From contig OZ018410.1 of NCBI GenBank assembly GCA_963969595.1, forward strand, positions 2,356,001 through 2,420,000: 64,000 nt of DNA. Reading direction: 5' to 3'. A program made the position numbers and the translations under genes. The number at the start of each line of letters is the position of its first letter. Position 1 is the stretch's first letter. Below, piece by piece: positions 47,901-64,000 of the stretch. The DNA is from Neckera pumila (lineage: Eukaryota; Streptophyta; Bryopsida; Hypnales; Neckeraceae). The notes beneath the pieces are model-generated. The model had not been told where the DNA came from and searched no databases. It worked only from the letters and a program-made list of their open reading frames with translations.

Positions 47901-48800
47901 CCACTTAAATTGGAGGAGGAGGAAACGCCGCTAGGACAAGGTCCCAATGTGGGTCTCCACCTCTAGGCCAAGGTGGGAATTAAACAAGTGGCAGATGTGT
48001 GGCACAAAGGGAGGAAGGATTGGTGCTCGATGGCCGAAATTCAGCAAAAGGTCCCAAGACAAGGCGCAATGACCGAAAAAGGGAGAGCCAGGCGCCTCAA
48101 GACCCTTACACACATCCCGTAGGACTCGAGAGCATTTGCAGCCAAAGGAAGGAACGTGCAGCTCCACGCACCCGAGACTAGATTCTTTCTTCACCACGCA
48201 ATGACAAATGAGGAGGAGGTCGTAACTTGCTTCAGTTGGGATCCGAGCACAGGGCTGCTCACGAGGCAAGGTGTGACTGACCAGCTGCCAAATGTGGACC
48301 TCAAGCTGGCGAGAGTAGTAACATAGGATAAAAAATCAAGATCATTCCAAGGGTGCAACCCCGAGGATGCATTTGAGGAGCAGAGTTCTTATTGGGTGCA
48401 ACCGAATAAGCTAGTGGAGCGTTTGATATGGGATCCTAGGCAGTGGGGATGGCGCCGGATTGAAAGATTCAAAGAAGCCCCTTTCTTCAGATACACATCT
48501 AGCAAAGGATATCTACAGGACCTACAAAAGAAAGCAGTAAGGCCAATTCTCACGCAAGAACTGATGAATCAGGGGCTCGATGTAGCCAATATCAAGAAGT
48601 GCCTGCAGCTACTTTGGCACAATGCGAGGCCAAAAAAACAAGCTATGTTCCTTTGGCAAACACTCAACCGCAGCATTGTGATAGGAGAATGGCTCTCGTG
48701 GCGCATTTCGGGGACGGAGACTAGATGTGTTATGTATCCCTAGTGCCATGGAGACCACAACTCACTTTTTGTGGTCATGCCCGGTCACCTTGGACTTGTA
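44920..48800 (+). pseudogene. LINE ORF2 remnant (endonuclease, reverse transcriptase, zf-RVT)
   Basis: The APE-type endonuclease begins with SIASLNIRG (about 44938) and continues with QAFILIGDFNMVEDPGN, DAWMGDK and QFTWKNN up to 45653. The reverse transcriptase follows: GNAPGEDGIPIDFFK (46380), ALIPK, NFRPI, QTGFVPSKCIIDN, LLLDFEKVYDRIS, VRQGCPLAPFLFVVALDALG and the SSYADDTNL active site (47076-47087). A zf-RVT region follows with KKQAMFLWQTLNRSIV (about 48640) and the CMYP stop CHGD block. ORF2 nicks target DNA and copies the LINE RNA into it. In-frame stops (for example after IFMV, DTNL and GREEG) and frameshifts at about 45655 and 46550 disable it. Confidence 0.85.
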
Positions 48801-49283
48801 GCGCGGCTTCAACGAACTCGCAAGGGGTCAAACATCTCGATTGTCGACTCACTTCAAACGGCACTGCTAGATAACTATCAAACTGAGTGTAGAAGGAAGA
48901 CTAGTAAATTCATTTACAAACTTCAGGCTTGGGATATTATGCGCAGCTTTTTGGTTTGGCACATTTGGACAAGCCGTTGCAGCAAGAAATACGGTAACAT
49001 GGACATCAGCAGTAAAGAGATCATCACGGTTACTTGGACATCTACGCTCCACACTAGGATGGCGATTTGGAAACATTTTCACCTTGTGATTAAAGACAAA
49101 AATGTGATTGATAGCTTAGAATCTTCTTTTACAGCGGAGTAGACGCTGCTGTTTTGTAATTCTAGAGGCGGCACTTTGCACTTTGTGGTGCCGGCCACCT
49201 TCATGTAACCGATTTCCTTTTTGTTTTTAATTTGAAGAGGGAGTAGCTAGCCCCCTCTGTGCTCAGCCTGTCAGGCTTTCAAA

Positions 49284-49295
49284 CATTGGTGAATC
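49284..49295. repeat. Target-site duplication of the LINE, right copy
   Basis: CATTGGTGAATC repeats 37590-37601 exactly and follows the LINE 3' end (CAGGCTTTCAAA). Confidence 0.8.
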
Positions 49296-50059
49296 TAATT
49301 GTATGGATGGAATCTAAAATTGGAGGTCTACAACTTTTATTCATATATTGATCCTAAAATATTCTTCCAAATGATATTATATAATGATTTGTCAATTTTA
49401 GAAAAAATTCTATACTTTAACAGATTAAGCACAAAAATAGCTGGCAGACCTTTGTGCTATTTATATAAAATGAACATGGAAAGGATTCAATCTGAATGAC
49501 AAAGTAAGCAAAAGTGCAATGGAAAGACCAAAAGATGACACCTGTTGACAAAAGATGAATGCATGCTAAAATTGGCTCATATAAAGGTTTTGCAACACAA
49601 TGTCTATTGCAATGTTCGCCAAACTAATCACCTTGAGAAAGCTTAATGTAAAAGTATGCCCATCATTTGTATTCATGAGCATGACTTCCAAAATTAACAA
49701 GTGTTTTGAAAAGACCAAATTTTGCAGTAGGCGAAATTAGGTCAATACAACCTTTTTATCAAAAAAGCCATGAACAAAGCACATGGAGAATCCAAAGAGA
49801 TTTAAATAGAGCCTGAAAATTGTTTATCCTAATTCAACTACAACACTCAACATTGGATGGAAGAATGAATATTCATCATCCTCAGCAAGTCAGCACTTGC
49901 ATTCTCTAGCTACAAAAGAAAAAGTATAATATACAAATCATAGAGACACAAGTACACTATTAAAGTCACGCCACTACACTAGGCTATGAACACTGTACCT
50001 AAGATGAAGCTAAAGTAGGAGTACTAGTTTACTTTGTGAATTTGAATATACATAATGTA
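49296..50059. other. Spacer
   Basis: AT-rich, no gene seen. The last part is probably 3' UTR of the F-box gene. Confidence 0.5.
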
Positions 50060-51322
50060 CTATGGCATAACATTCCAAAAAGCCCGACTCATCACAAATC
50101 TAAACTCTTGTCCCTTACAGCACTTTGGGAAGCTTCTCCACTCTCCAGTAGCCAAGTCCAAAAGCCAAAAATGGCTAATGCCATCCCAAGGGTACAGAAA
50201 AAACACCATCAAAAAGCCTTCACATGCTCTTAGGGTGTAGTCCCAATGACAGCCCTTCTCCAAAAGGTCTTCAAAAGGAGAGCACAAGTATGACCTCTCT
50301 TGTACCCACTCCTTTGAATTATTTTGGCTACAGTACTTGGTGATGCAATGACCTTCCGTTCTTGAACTTTCACCATTGGTTGTGTTCCTGTGTAGCAAAA
50401 ACTTGCAGTCCTTCCAAAAGTATGTCTCTAATGCTCCTTGGCTTTCATCACAACTCTTGAGGTGTCCTTCAACAAAGTCATAAATACTTCGACTTGAGCT
50501 TGTGCTTATGAATGTCTCGTAAAGTTTTCGATACTGCCACTTGTGAGCAACACCAAAAATGAAACCAAGTGACGGTGTTGCTTTGGTCCATTGCCTTGCA
50601 CTAGAATCATATATCTCTACTGTGGGACGACCTTCTATGTTTTTGCCAATAACAACCACCTTATAACACTTTGTTTTAGAGTCCACTTTGAGGTGCATCA
50701 TTTGGGGTGGGGTTAAGTAGACATACTGCAGAGGCGGGAGTTCACGCCAAAGTTTTGACAAGAAATTCACCACAAAAATGCACAGAGGATTGACTTTGCT
50801 TGGTCTCCATGAGATAAAACAGACCAACCCACCATCACTTGTGCCCATACCAATCCATCCAAGAATAAGGGGATTTGATACACTTTGATGCAGACGGAAG
50901 TAATTTTGCAACTTGTGTGTGCTATAGTCAAATATATTTACGAGAGATTCTGTTTCGAGAAATTCTGAATCACGTAAACCTTCAAATTCCCAAACCCTTC
51001 CTGGAATACATGCAACCATGGCGGGGCACGCTTTGTCACATGCTTGGATGATATCCGAATTCCCAGTAGTCATGTCTCTCCTCCACTCCCTCGAGAGACC
51101 TCGCAGGCGAATGATATCAGGCACTGGCAGACGTGCAAAAACAAGAAGCAGCAGCTCCCTCGGAAGAGTTCTCCAAAGAATAGGATTCAGCATCTTCGGA
51201 TCCACGGAAACGATGTTGCATGAAGCAACCATGTCGAGTAAGCTTCGTAACCCTAATTCTGGAAACTCTCCCTTATCACCGTCCACAAGGTCGTTCAGCT
51301 TCTCTCGCAAGAGCCAAGCCAC
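50060..51322 (-). CDS. F-box protein, single exon
   Basis: The frame is 420 codons without introns. Residues about 46-85 form an F-box (LNPILWRTLPRELLLLVFARLPVP split here as LNPILWRTLPREL and LLLVFARLPVPDIIRLRGLS), which binds Skp1 so that the protein can act as the substrate receptor of an SCF ubiquitin ligase. The rest (residues 95-415) has WRELPPL, GGLVCF, VEIYDSSARQW and FWLLDLATGEW motifs. These recur at intervals like the F-box-associated, Kelch-like beta-propellers of plant F-box proteins. The target is unknown. The first 40 residues are Leu/Asp-rich and a start at Met31 or Met44 cannot be excluded. The gene appears intact and stands alone between the LINE and the duplicated block. 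Confidence 0.9.
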   Translation of the reverse strand: MAWLLREKLNDLVDGDKGEFPELGLRSLLDMVASCNIVSVDPKMLNPILWRTLPRELLLLVFARLPVPDIIRLRGLSREWRRDMTTGNSDIIQACDKACPAMVACIPGRVWEFEGLRDSEFLETESLVNIFDYSTHKLQNYFRLHQSVSNPLILGWIGMGTSDGGLVCFISWRPSKVNPLCIFVVNFLSKLWRELPPLQYVYLTPPQMMHLKVDSKTKCYKVVVIGKNIEGRPTVEIYDSSARQWTKATPSLGFIFGVAHKWQYRKLYETFISTSSSRSIYDFVEGHLKSCDESQGALETYFWKDCKFLLHRNTTNGESSRTEGHCITKYCSQNNSKEWVQERSYLCSPFEDLLEKGCHWDYTLRACEGFLMVFFLYPWDGISHFWLLDLATGEWRSFPKCCKGQEFRFVMSRAFWNVMP

Positions 51323-52174
51323 TTGAAGATAGAGCCAGGCTAGCTATGGTCCGTGCTCATTTCCAGTTCTGATTTTGCAGACCAACAGTAAGACTGGGAT
51401 TCGAATGCATACTATGAAAAACACATCAAGAACATGGGGTTTTCAATCAAAGTACCTGAAACACAGCATTCGGTTGGGTGCTCTGCAAAGTCCAGTGAGC
51501 ACCACGCCATGTCCTCGTTCAGATCAAGAAGCAGCTAGCTCTGTCACCGTTCTGGGTTGCACCAATTCCATCCCGTCCAAACCAAAGTTTCAATCTCAAC
51601 GCTAAAACAACAAAATGCACTTCGACCAAGACATGTCTTCCAAACCTCAGACGTTGGCATGCATAATAAATATTCTCTTCATGTAAGTTGTCATTAAGAA
51701 GGATTGATATACAGTATAGACGCATGCATGCAGTCATCCCCACTGTCTAGCTAGCCAAGTTGAGAACTTCATTTTAGAGAAGAAAATAATCGAAAACAAA
51801 AACTGAAGCTAAGAAGATTGAGAGCGTTTCCGAAACAATTAGGTTCAAGATTGAAGGAAACTGATATAAGTATAGCACACCTCAAAGCCTCCAAAACATT
51901 CACGTTCAACAGAAACACAGCACGTACTCGTCTCGCTGATGCTCATGTAGGACCGGGCTCCTTGTTACAGGGGAAGAAAGCGGCAGACGTGAAACATCAC
52001 ACGTTAATTACAGCTGCCTGAAAGTTCACTATTTATATATTGAATTAGAGCTTTTGATTGGAAATGATTTGAAGGAGTTGGTGTAGAGATTTATATATGG
52101 TTTTGAAACCAGCCTTTTACTTCATTTTAGTTCTTTCTTTTACTTTATCAAATTTTTCAAGTAATGTCGTTCTT
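51323..52174. other. 5' flank of the F-box gene and spacer
   Basis: There is no second gene. A CATGCATGCA sequence at 51722-51731 matches the RY element but its relevance is unknown. Confidence 0.45.
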
Positions 52175-54768
52175 TGAGGTCATGGTTATCAGTGTCTACT
52201 TTGGGTGTCAAGTCAGTTGACAAGCATGTCCCTTACGACCTTCTCCGCAATCCCTCGGATGTAGTTGCTGAGTGGCCATGGCGGCTTGATGGTGGGCTCA
52301 GTCACTTGCTCAAAAGTAACCCATGAACCTACAATAGGATCCGCAGCACCACCACTTCCAATTTGGGAGGCCTTCACAACCCCGGTATCTGTGCGTTTCT
52401 GTCCCAGAGAACTTCATCGGTTCAATCTTCCATGAGCCTGTCATCCAACCTTGCTTCTCCAAAACGAAAGATATCTGCACAACACTCATACCATTGGTAA
52501 GCAGGAGCATTTCAACCGTTCTAACTTGTGCAGAATATTACGATCTTCACCTTAAGCAGATGGAGACTTGTGAAGAAGAATCAATTGGGAAGTGCAGGGT
52601 ATGAAAGCAAGTTCTCACTAAGATACCCCAAGACTATTGCTGAATAATAATTAAGGGTAGTCATCGTAGGGAGCCCTCGTTCCCCCAACTCGTTGAAGAA
52701 AAGCGTGTGGAAGGAGATGAGTGAAAAATCAAGAATTTTTCACCAAACTATTGAAGAACCTTGTTCTTGCCCAAGGAGGGGAGTAAGGTTTCCCCCAACT
52801 AGCTTAACCTCACTAAAGCTACTGCGACTTCCCCTAATCTTACTCTCACATCATGCTTCCAAACCGAAGCGCAATGAACGCAACTCTGACAATCCAAATA
52901 CACCTAGACGTCTGTGAACATCACCTTCTGAAAATATCACTTCTCACCCAACGTTAGGAAACAGGTGTACCCAGTTCAAAACTCACTAAGTACACTCATC
53001 CTTTTTGTCAAGACATACAAAGTTACATATATACAAGACAATGAGGAATTTGGCAGGTGAGAAGGATGAGATGAGTGATAGAAGGGATAGTTTACTAAGC
53101 AACAATGTGGAATATCGTAGTTCTACAACTGGTTTCCGATGATTGATTGTAGTACATTTATCACATATTCAAAGTACATCATAGTCATAGTCATTTTCGA
53201 GGACCCCAGGCAATGCTCAAGATTCAAGAGGTCACAGAGTAGTATCGTCTTCTCCAGCCGCTTCTGCTCCACAAAGATCCGAGTGACTAACAACCCTGAC
53301 AAAAACAAGAATATCCAGCGGCCCACCTGTTCCACCTCAATATACTGTCTGTTTTCATCATCTTCCAATATCTTGCAGTACACGATTTCCTGTATACCAG
53401 ATGAGTGCTTATTTAATCAGACAACATGAACTAAATCTCACATTTGCCACTGTGAACCGCGCCTTAGAAATCTTAAACTGCAAGCAAGTAAGTGCTATCT
53501 CCATATTTAGCTGATACACTAAACTGCATACCAATTTGAACGTACATAGAGGGGACATTTAACAGTTTACACTAGAAAACATCGCGTAGTGATTTGGTTC
53601 GAAAAGTATTGCTATAAAAAATCCCATAGTGAAACCCCATAGTGATTCACTGCTGCACAACCCTGGTAAACATTAATTTTACAAGATCACATATGTACGA
53701 ATTAACCAAAAATACCTTACGTTCACAAATTCCGAATAGTGTATGACGAATTCTTGACAGGTGCATGACTTGACACATGAATGGTGAAGTACTTGAGAAT
53801 GGAACGGAACTTGGAAGCTATATTTGCAAAGTTTTCTTCAATTTAATGGCATTTTGATTCAAAAATGCACAATGTCTATGCAAAGAAAAGAGTTCAGAAA
53901 AGAACCAAACATAGGTTAACTAGGTAAGCGGTTGAGAGCTAGAGGGCTCAAGCAGATTCGAGAGCAAATTAATTAAACATAGATTCCCATTCGTCATAAT
54001 CAATCAAGAACATCCATTATTCTACTTCACAGGGCTTTCAAAACGATTGGGGTTTGAGGAGTTACGAGTCATAACCCTCTTGGAACTGGCCAATACCGCA
54101 CCAGATGCAGCTTTCAAATAAACTTCATAACATTTGACGGGGGGTTCCGGTTCTAGAAGTTCAAAGCGTTTCCTAAAATTTATCCGAAATTGTAACAATT
54201 TGCAAAAATTACAAAACAAACTGAAATTTCAGAAACTATGAAGTTGATATGAAAATAGCATATTGTGCGGAATTGAAATTCACACGACAGCGCAGTCCAT
54301 GTCAAGGTGGAAAGAACCCGAAAACTTGCTGAGATGACGATTTTTTTGCCTAGGTTCATGTCAAAGCCGTTATTTTTTTTCCTTCATAAGCTTCGGATAG
54401 ACATTCTCCTTCCTCTCAGGCTCTCCAAAGGGTTTAACAGAAATCCTAGAAAATGAAAACTAGAGTTATTCTGCACTACCTGTAGTATGAGATTAGGGCG
54501 ACAGGGGCATGGTGAGCACCTTGATGCCTTTGAAGACGCGGTAAATGTTGGGATCGAAGATGGCGTAGGGCAGCAGGGCGGCGGCGAATCGCGTGCGGAT
54601 GGTGCAGAACGAGCCTTGCGACTGCGTCACCGCCAGCAGCGGCGGCTCGTACAGCAGCTCCGCCGGCGCCCACGCCTCATCGGAATACGCCGACTTGCCG
54701 CTGCCATCCACGCCGTCCAGCACCTTCTCCTCTTTCTCCGACTTCGAGAAAAACAGCCCCCGACGCAT
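52175..54768 (-). pseudogene. COQ10/START-like pseudogene (copy of the gene at 21446)
   Basis: Equivalent exons are 54768-54520, 53389-53246 and 52474 to about 52175. Exon 1 lacks four codons (LLTD) compared with the intact copy. The donor after exon 2 reads ACG|ATACTA where the intact copy has ACG|GTACTA, so the GT is gone. The last exon has several deletions and is frameshifted after the GSWKIEPMKF stretch, then lacks the region coding for the C-terminal tail. With these lesions a normal protein cannot be made. A shortened or readthrough product is possible but unlikely. Confidence 0.85.
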
Positions 54769-55850
54769 CCTTCAAGTCTGTCTACGCAACCCACACGGTC
54801 TTCCGCATCGATCAAGACAAATACTTCACATGCAATTCCAAAAACACACTTGACAGTACTCACATCAATCGTGGAGGATGTCATTGTTTTCGTGTCCGAA
54901 TTACAAATGGATGTGGCACGTTTTGATTGCAAATCAGGACATGGTTTTACAGAATACTGTATTATCTCTATGAGATAACTGAAATGTGTAAACTAGGAAA
55001 AATCCCTGAAAGAGGAACTCTCACTGTGTACACCGCTATGCGTTCCCCTGAGCTTTTTGCATTAACAAGTGGGACACCACCATTTCCGGAGTTGAGAGGA
55101 GCTAGATTATTAGCCGTGGATATGTACCCGCTCCTCTCGTTCCAAATTCTTTCCCGACACACAGTTTCGCAAGATCTGCTTTCTTCCCTGTCCGATCTCA
55201 CTAGATTACAGCATCTTCGTTGAGGACATGCAGTAGAGCTTGGATGTGAGCAGAGTCCCGTCTTTGCTGCTTTGCGCAGCCCAAATTGTCCCATGTCCCA
55301 CATCTAAGGTCCAGCTTTGAGTCCCACCTCGTCCCTAGCACACCGTCCCTGAAATGCCAAACTCTCGACTCTTGTACCTCTTTGTATATTTCACTGCAAA
55401 GCGTCGCATTCGTGTTCGTTTCTTGAAAAGTAGATAGTCTAATTTGAGAGCTCCCTTCTTCGCCACTCCGTAACCAACTCCCAAGACTCTAGCTAGCTAG
55501 GTTCCTTTTCCCACTCACTACGAAACCCAAGCCTGCAATTCCGGTGAGAATTCCTCTGCAGATTAATTGCACATATCCTCCTCCTTCCTTCCCAGTATCA
55601 GGGCATACTTGCATCCATCATCCAACCCCCCACCCCCTGGCAGCCAAACCCAGATTCGTCACATACCTTGTTAGTTACCACAGTGGTGGCGGTCTTACTG
55701 ACGTCTCCTGGGCGCAATCCCACTGAATGGATCCCCTGTTGACTGGAGTGCTCCGGCGATCCTTGCGAGAAGGTTGGCAACAGGGAGCATCGCAGTAACT
55801 TATAACGTATTCCCCCAACTCGGTCCAGTCAGCTGCAAGCAAGCAATTAT
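52175..55850. repeat. Segmental duplication, copy 2 (with dead gene)
   Basis: It matches 21466-24755 in the same orientation, about 30.7 kb away. Relative to copy 1 it has extra segments (about 52620-53095 and 54225-54470), a shortened last exon and many point differences. Its 5' flank (54780-55850) follows copy 1 up to the shared boundary near GCAAGCAATTATG. Confidence 0.85.
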
Positions 55851-57192
55851 GTGCAATGGTTGTTGGAAGGCAATTGCAGGTTGGTCACGGTACAACTTCA
55901 ATGACGACACCCGTAACCCATCCTTGAGAAGGCGAAACTAATCTGTCTCGTCGTCTCTCTCACTCTTCGCTTTATCAAATTCTCTTCGCAAATGTTCTCT
56001 ACCATCGTTTTCTGTGCAGAAGTTGAATCGTGATTAGCAAGAGGTGCAAGACAAATCATTAGTGAAAGAAACGAGCTGAGTCTGTCAGGGTTCCTTCCTC
56101 AATTCCTCGTACGAAGAGCTAGCTAGCCAGTGTTGTCGATGTAATCAAACGCAATCTAGCCAGTAAGGTTATCAATCTTCACAAACAACTTTACTGATGT
56201 TGCCGCATCACTAACTCGGAGTGTGAGTTTTAGTACATGTTGCATTGGAGTAGCTAAATACCGATGGCTCTAAGTTACACTCTGTGCGTACTAGCTCTAG
56301 AAGAAACAATAGCTCAAGAAGTTAGATAACACCATCGAGATTGTTGCTCAAAAGATTAACAACGGAGACACCAATGGGTAATTAATGGCCACAAACGTGC
56401 TACAATGTCGAATTCAACAGTGCAACGACAAAAATCTTCATTTCCAGGAGTTTCTGTTGTTTCAAAAATCCTGGCACATTTCCCATCATTATCTCTGGCA
56501 TTGCGTTTTTTGCGCAATGCCATCTCAGATTCCAGGGAGGCTCGGCAGTAACCAAGCAAAGCACAAGATATATTATTACGTGAGAGTGCTCTATAAGATG
56601 AGCAGGTGAAATCGACCTGTAGATTGTTGAGCCATTTGCAACAGACACCAGGTTCTCCTTCATTCACGCCGGGTCCCTCTTTCAGACCGGAGTTGTCCTG
56701 TTTTTTTTTCCCCAAGTCTAAACACATAGATTTACATTGAGCATGAAAGTGCCCCAAGGCAAAAACACATTAAGGATAAAGGGCAACGACTCTTCAAATG
56801 ATTGAGAATTAGAGCAAGCGAACAATCCTCCTGAAACACTTCATTAACACTTCACTAAGTTAACAGCGGAAGAATTCAAAAATATCATCATAGAACATGC
56901 CAAGGAGGCACTGCAGTGCACTACAAAAAACAGGTCAAACAAGAATATACAAAATTTGAGAAATAACGAAATACAAAATGTCGAAAAACAAATGCCCTAT
57001 TGGCAATATGTATCTGGAGAAACACGGATAGATTATTAAGCAAAGCTCTAGACTACCTCCAGGTGGGAACTGGGAAGGTGGCGCCGAAACTTTATACAAA
57101 GGCTATGGCTGTGAGAACAAGATACGGCTGTCCCCTGCTGTTCCATATGCCTTTCTCTACCTCGCTTTTCTCTGCCTGACATTACAAGTAAT
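55851..57192. other. Spacer and 3' flank of phosphoglucomutase
   Basis: A 133-codon minus-strand frame (56356-56757) and an overlapping 87-codon frame have no recognisable motif. A short GCCGGGTnCCTCTTTCAG sequence occurs near 56668 and in the last PGM intron near 57690. I do not call a gene here. Confidence 0.45.
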
Positions 57193-63825
<6,633 letters not shown>

Positions 63826-64000
63826 CTGCATGGGCGCAGAGATCATTTAACAGTCATATCAATCACACAATTAAGTCACGTCATTGGATGATTCAATGGA
63901 AATGCAAGGAAATCATCTTGATGAATGGATCAATCAGGTTTAGATTTTCTTATGTCAATTACAGAAAACTCGCAACACTGCTCTGAGAATATGAAGCTGC

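Larger units (their letters stand above)
37602..49283 (+). mobile_element. L1-type LINE retrotransposon, degraded, with a nested insertion
   Basis: A 12-bp direct repeat (CATTGGTGAATC) brackets the element. From 5' to 3' it has a GC-richer leader with pyrimidine and GGTTT motifs (37602 to about 38540), a zinc-knuckle ORF1 (42321-44799) and an endonuclease plus reverse transcriptase ORF2 (about 44930-48790), then a 500-base 3' region without a long poly(A). Without the nested CCGG-rich element (about 38.54-42.12 kb) it would be about 8.1 kb. Several stops and frameshifts show it is inactive. Confidence 0.82.

Noticed and set aside
54487..54978. 163-codon plus-strand frame in the duplicated block (and the 172-codon equivalent at 23275-23793)
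   Set aside because: Both are antisense to exon 1 of the START-like gene and its pseudogene copy; the coding signal is on the minus strand.
56356..56757. 133-codon minus-strand frame downstream of PGM
   Set aside because: It is Cys-rich without a motif pattern, overlaps another frame and lies in spacer; not enough to call a gene.

Overview
This is nuclear DNA of a land plant. Genes carry many short GT-AG introns, and exon-joined products match plant families: a group 1 LEA (Em) protein, an EMB8-type alpha/beta hydrolase, a COQ10/START-like protein, an F-box protein and a phosphoglucomutase. The intron-poor F-box gene, the modest introns (mostly about 80-450 bp) and the AT-rich, transposon-filled spacers would fit a bryophyte or another seedless plant. 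That placement is a guess; I cannot name the species.

Layout. 1-5.7 kb: Em gene on the minus strand, between members of two TTAA-flanked inverted-repeat element families. 5.7-11.3 kb: AT-rich spacer with degenerate repeats and a MITE. 11.36-15.42 kb: intact seven-exon EMB8-like gene, minus strand. 15.6-20.6 kb: spacer with MITEs, a 909-bp CACTA element with a TAA target duplication, and a Helitron-like repeat carrying a very long (CAAA)n array. 21.4-23.6 kb: intact three-exon COQ10/START-like gene, minus strand, inside a 3.3-kb block duplicated at 52.2-55.9 kb, where the gene copy is dead. 26.3-32.3 kb: a decayed hAT (ZNF862-type) transposon, split by a 3.65-kb CACTA element (TSD GAA) that holds a fragment of a CUL4 gene. 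32.3-37.6 kb: more TTAA elements, a long foldback repeat and AT-rich DNA. 37.6-49.3 kb: an L1-type LINE bounded by a 12-bp target duplication, with a second element (about 38.5-42.1 kb) nested in its 5' part. The nested element is saturated with CCGGA/TCCGG motifs and carries a broken gag-like reading frame. 50.06-51.32 kb: intact single-exon F-box gene, minus strand. 57.2-64 kb: phosphoglucomutase gene, minus strand, sixteen exons visible, 5' end beyond the window.

The host genes do not form a pathway. Em (desiccation protection), the EMB8-like hydrolase, the START-like protein, the F-box protein and phosphoglucomutase (glucose-1-P/glucose-6-P interconversion) are independent, mostly intact genes on the minus strand. 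They are separated by layered transposon insertions whose order can be read from the nesting. All exon joins were made by eye from splice consensus plus frame continuity and family resemblance; no database search was run.
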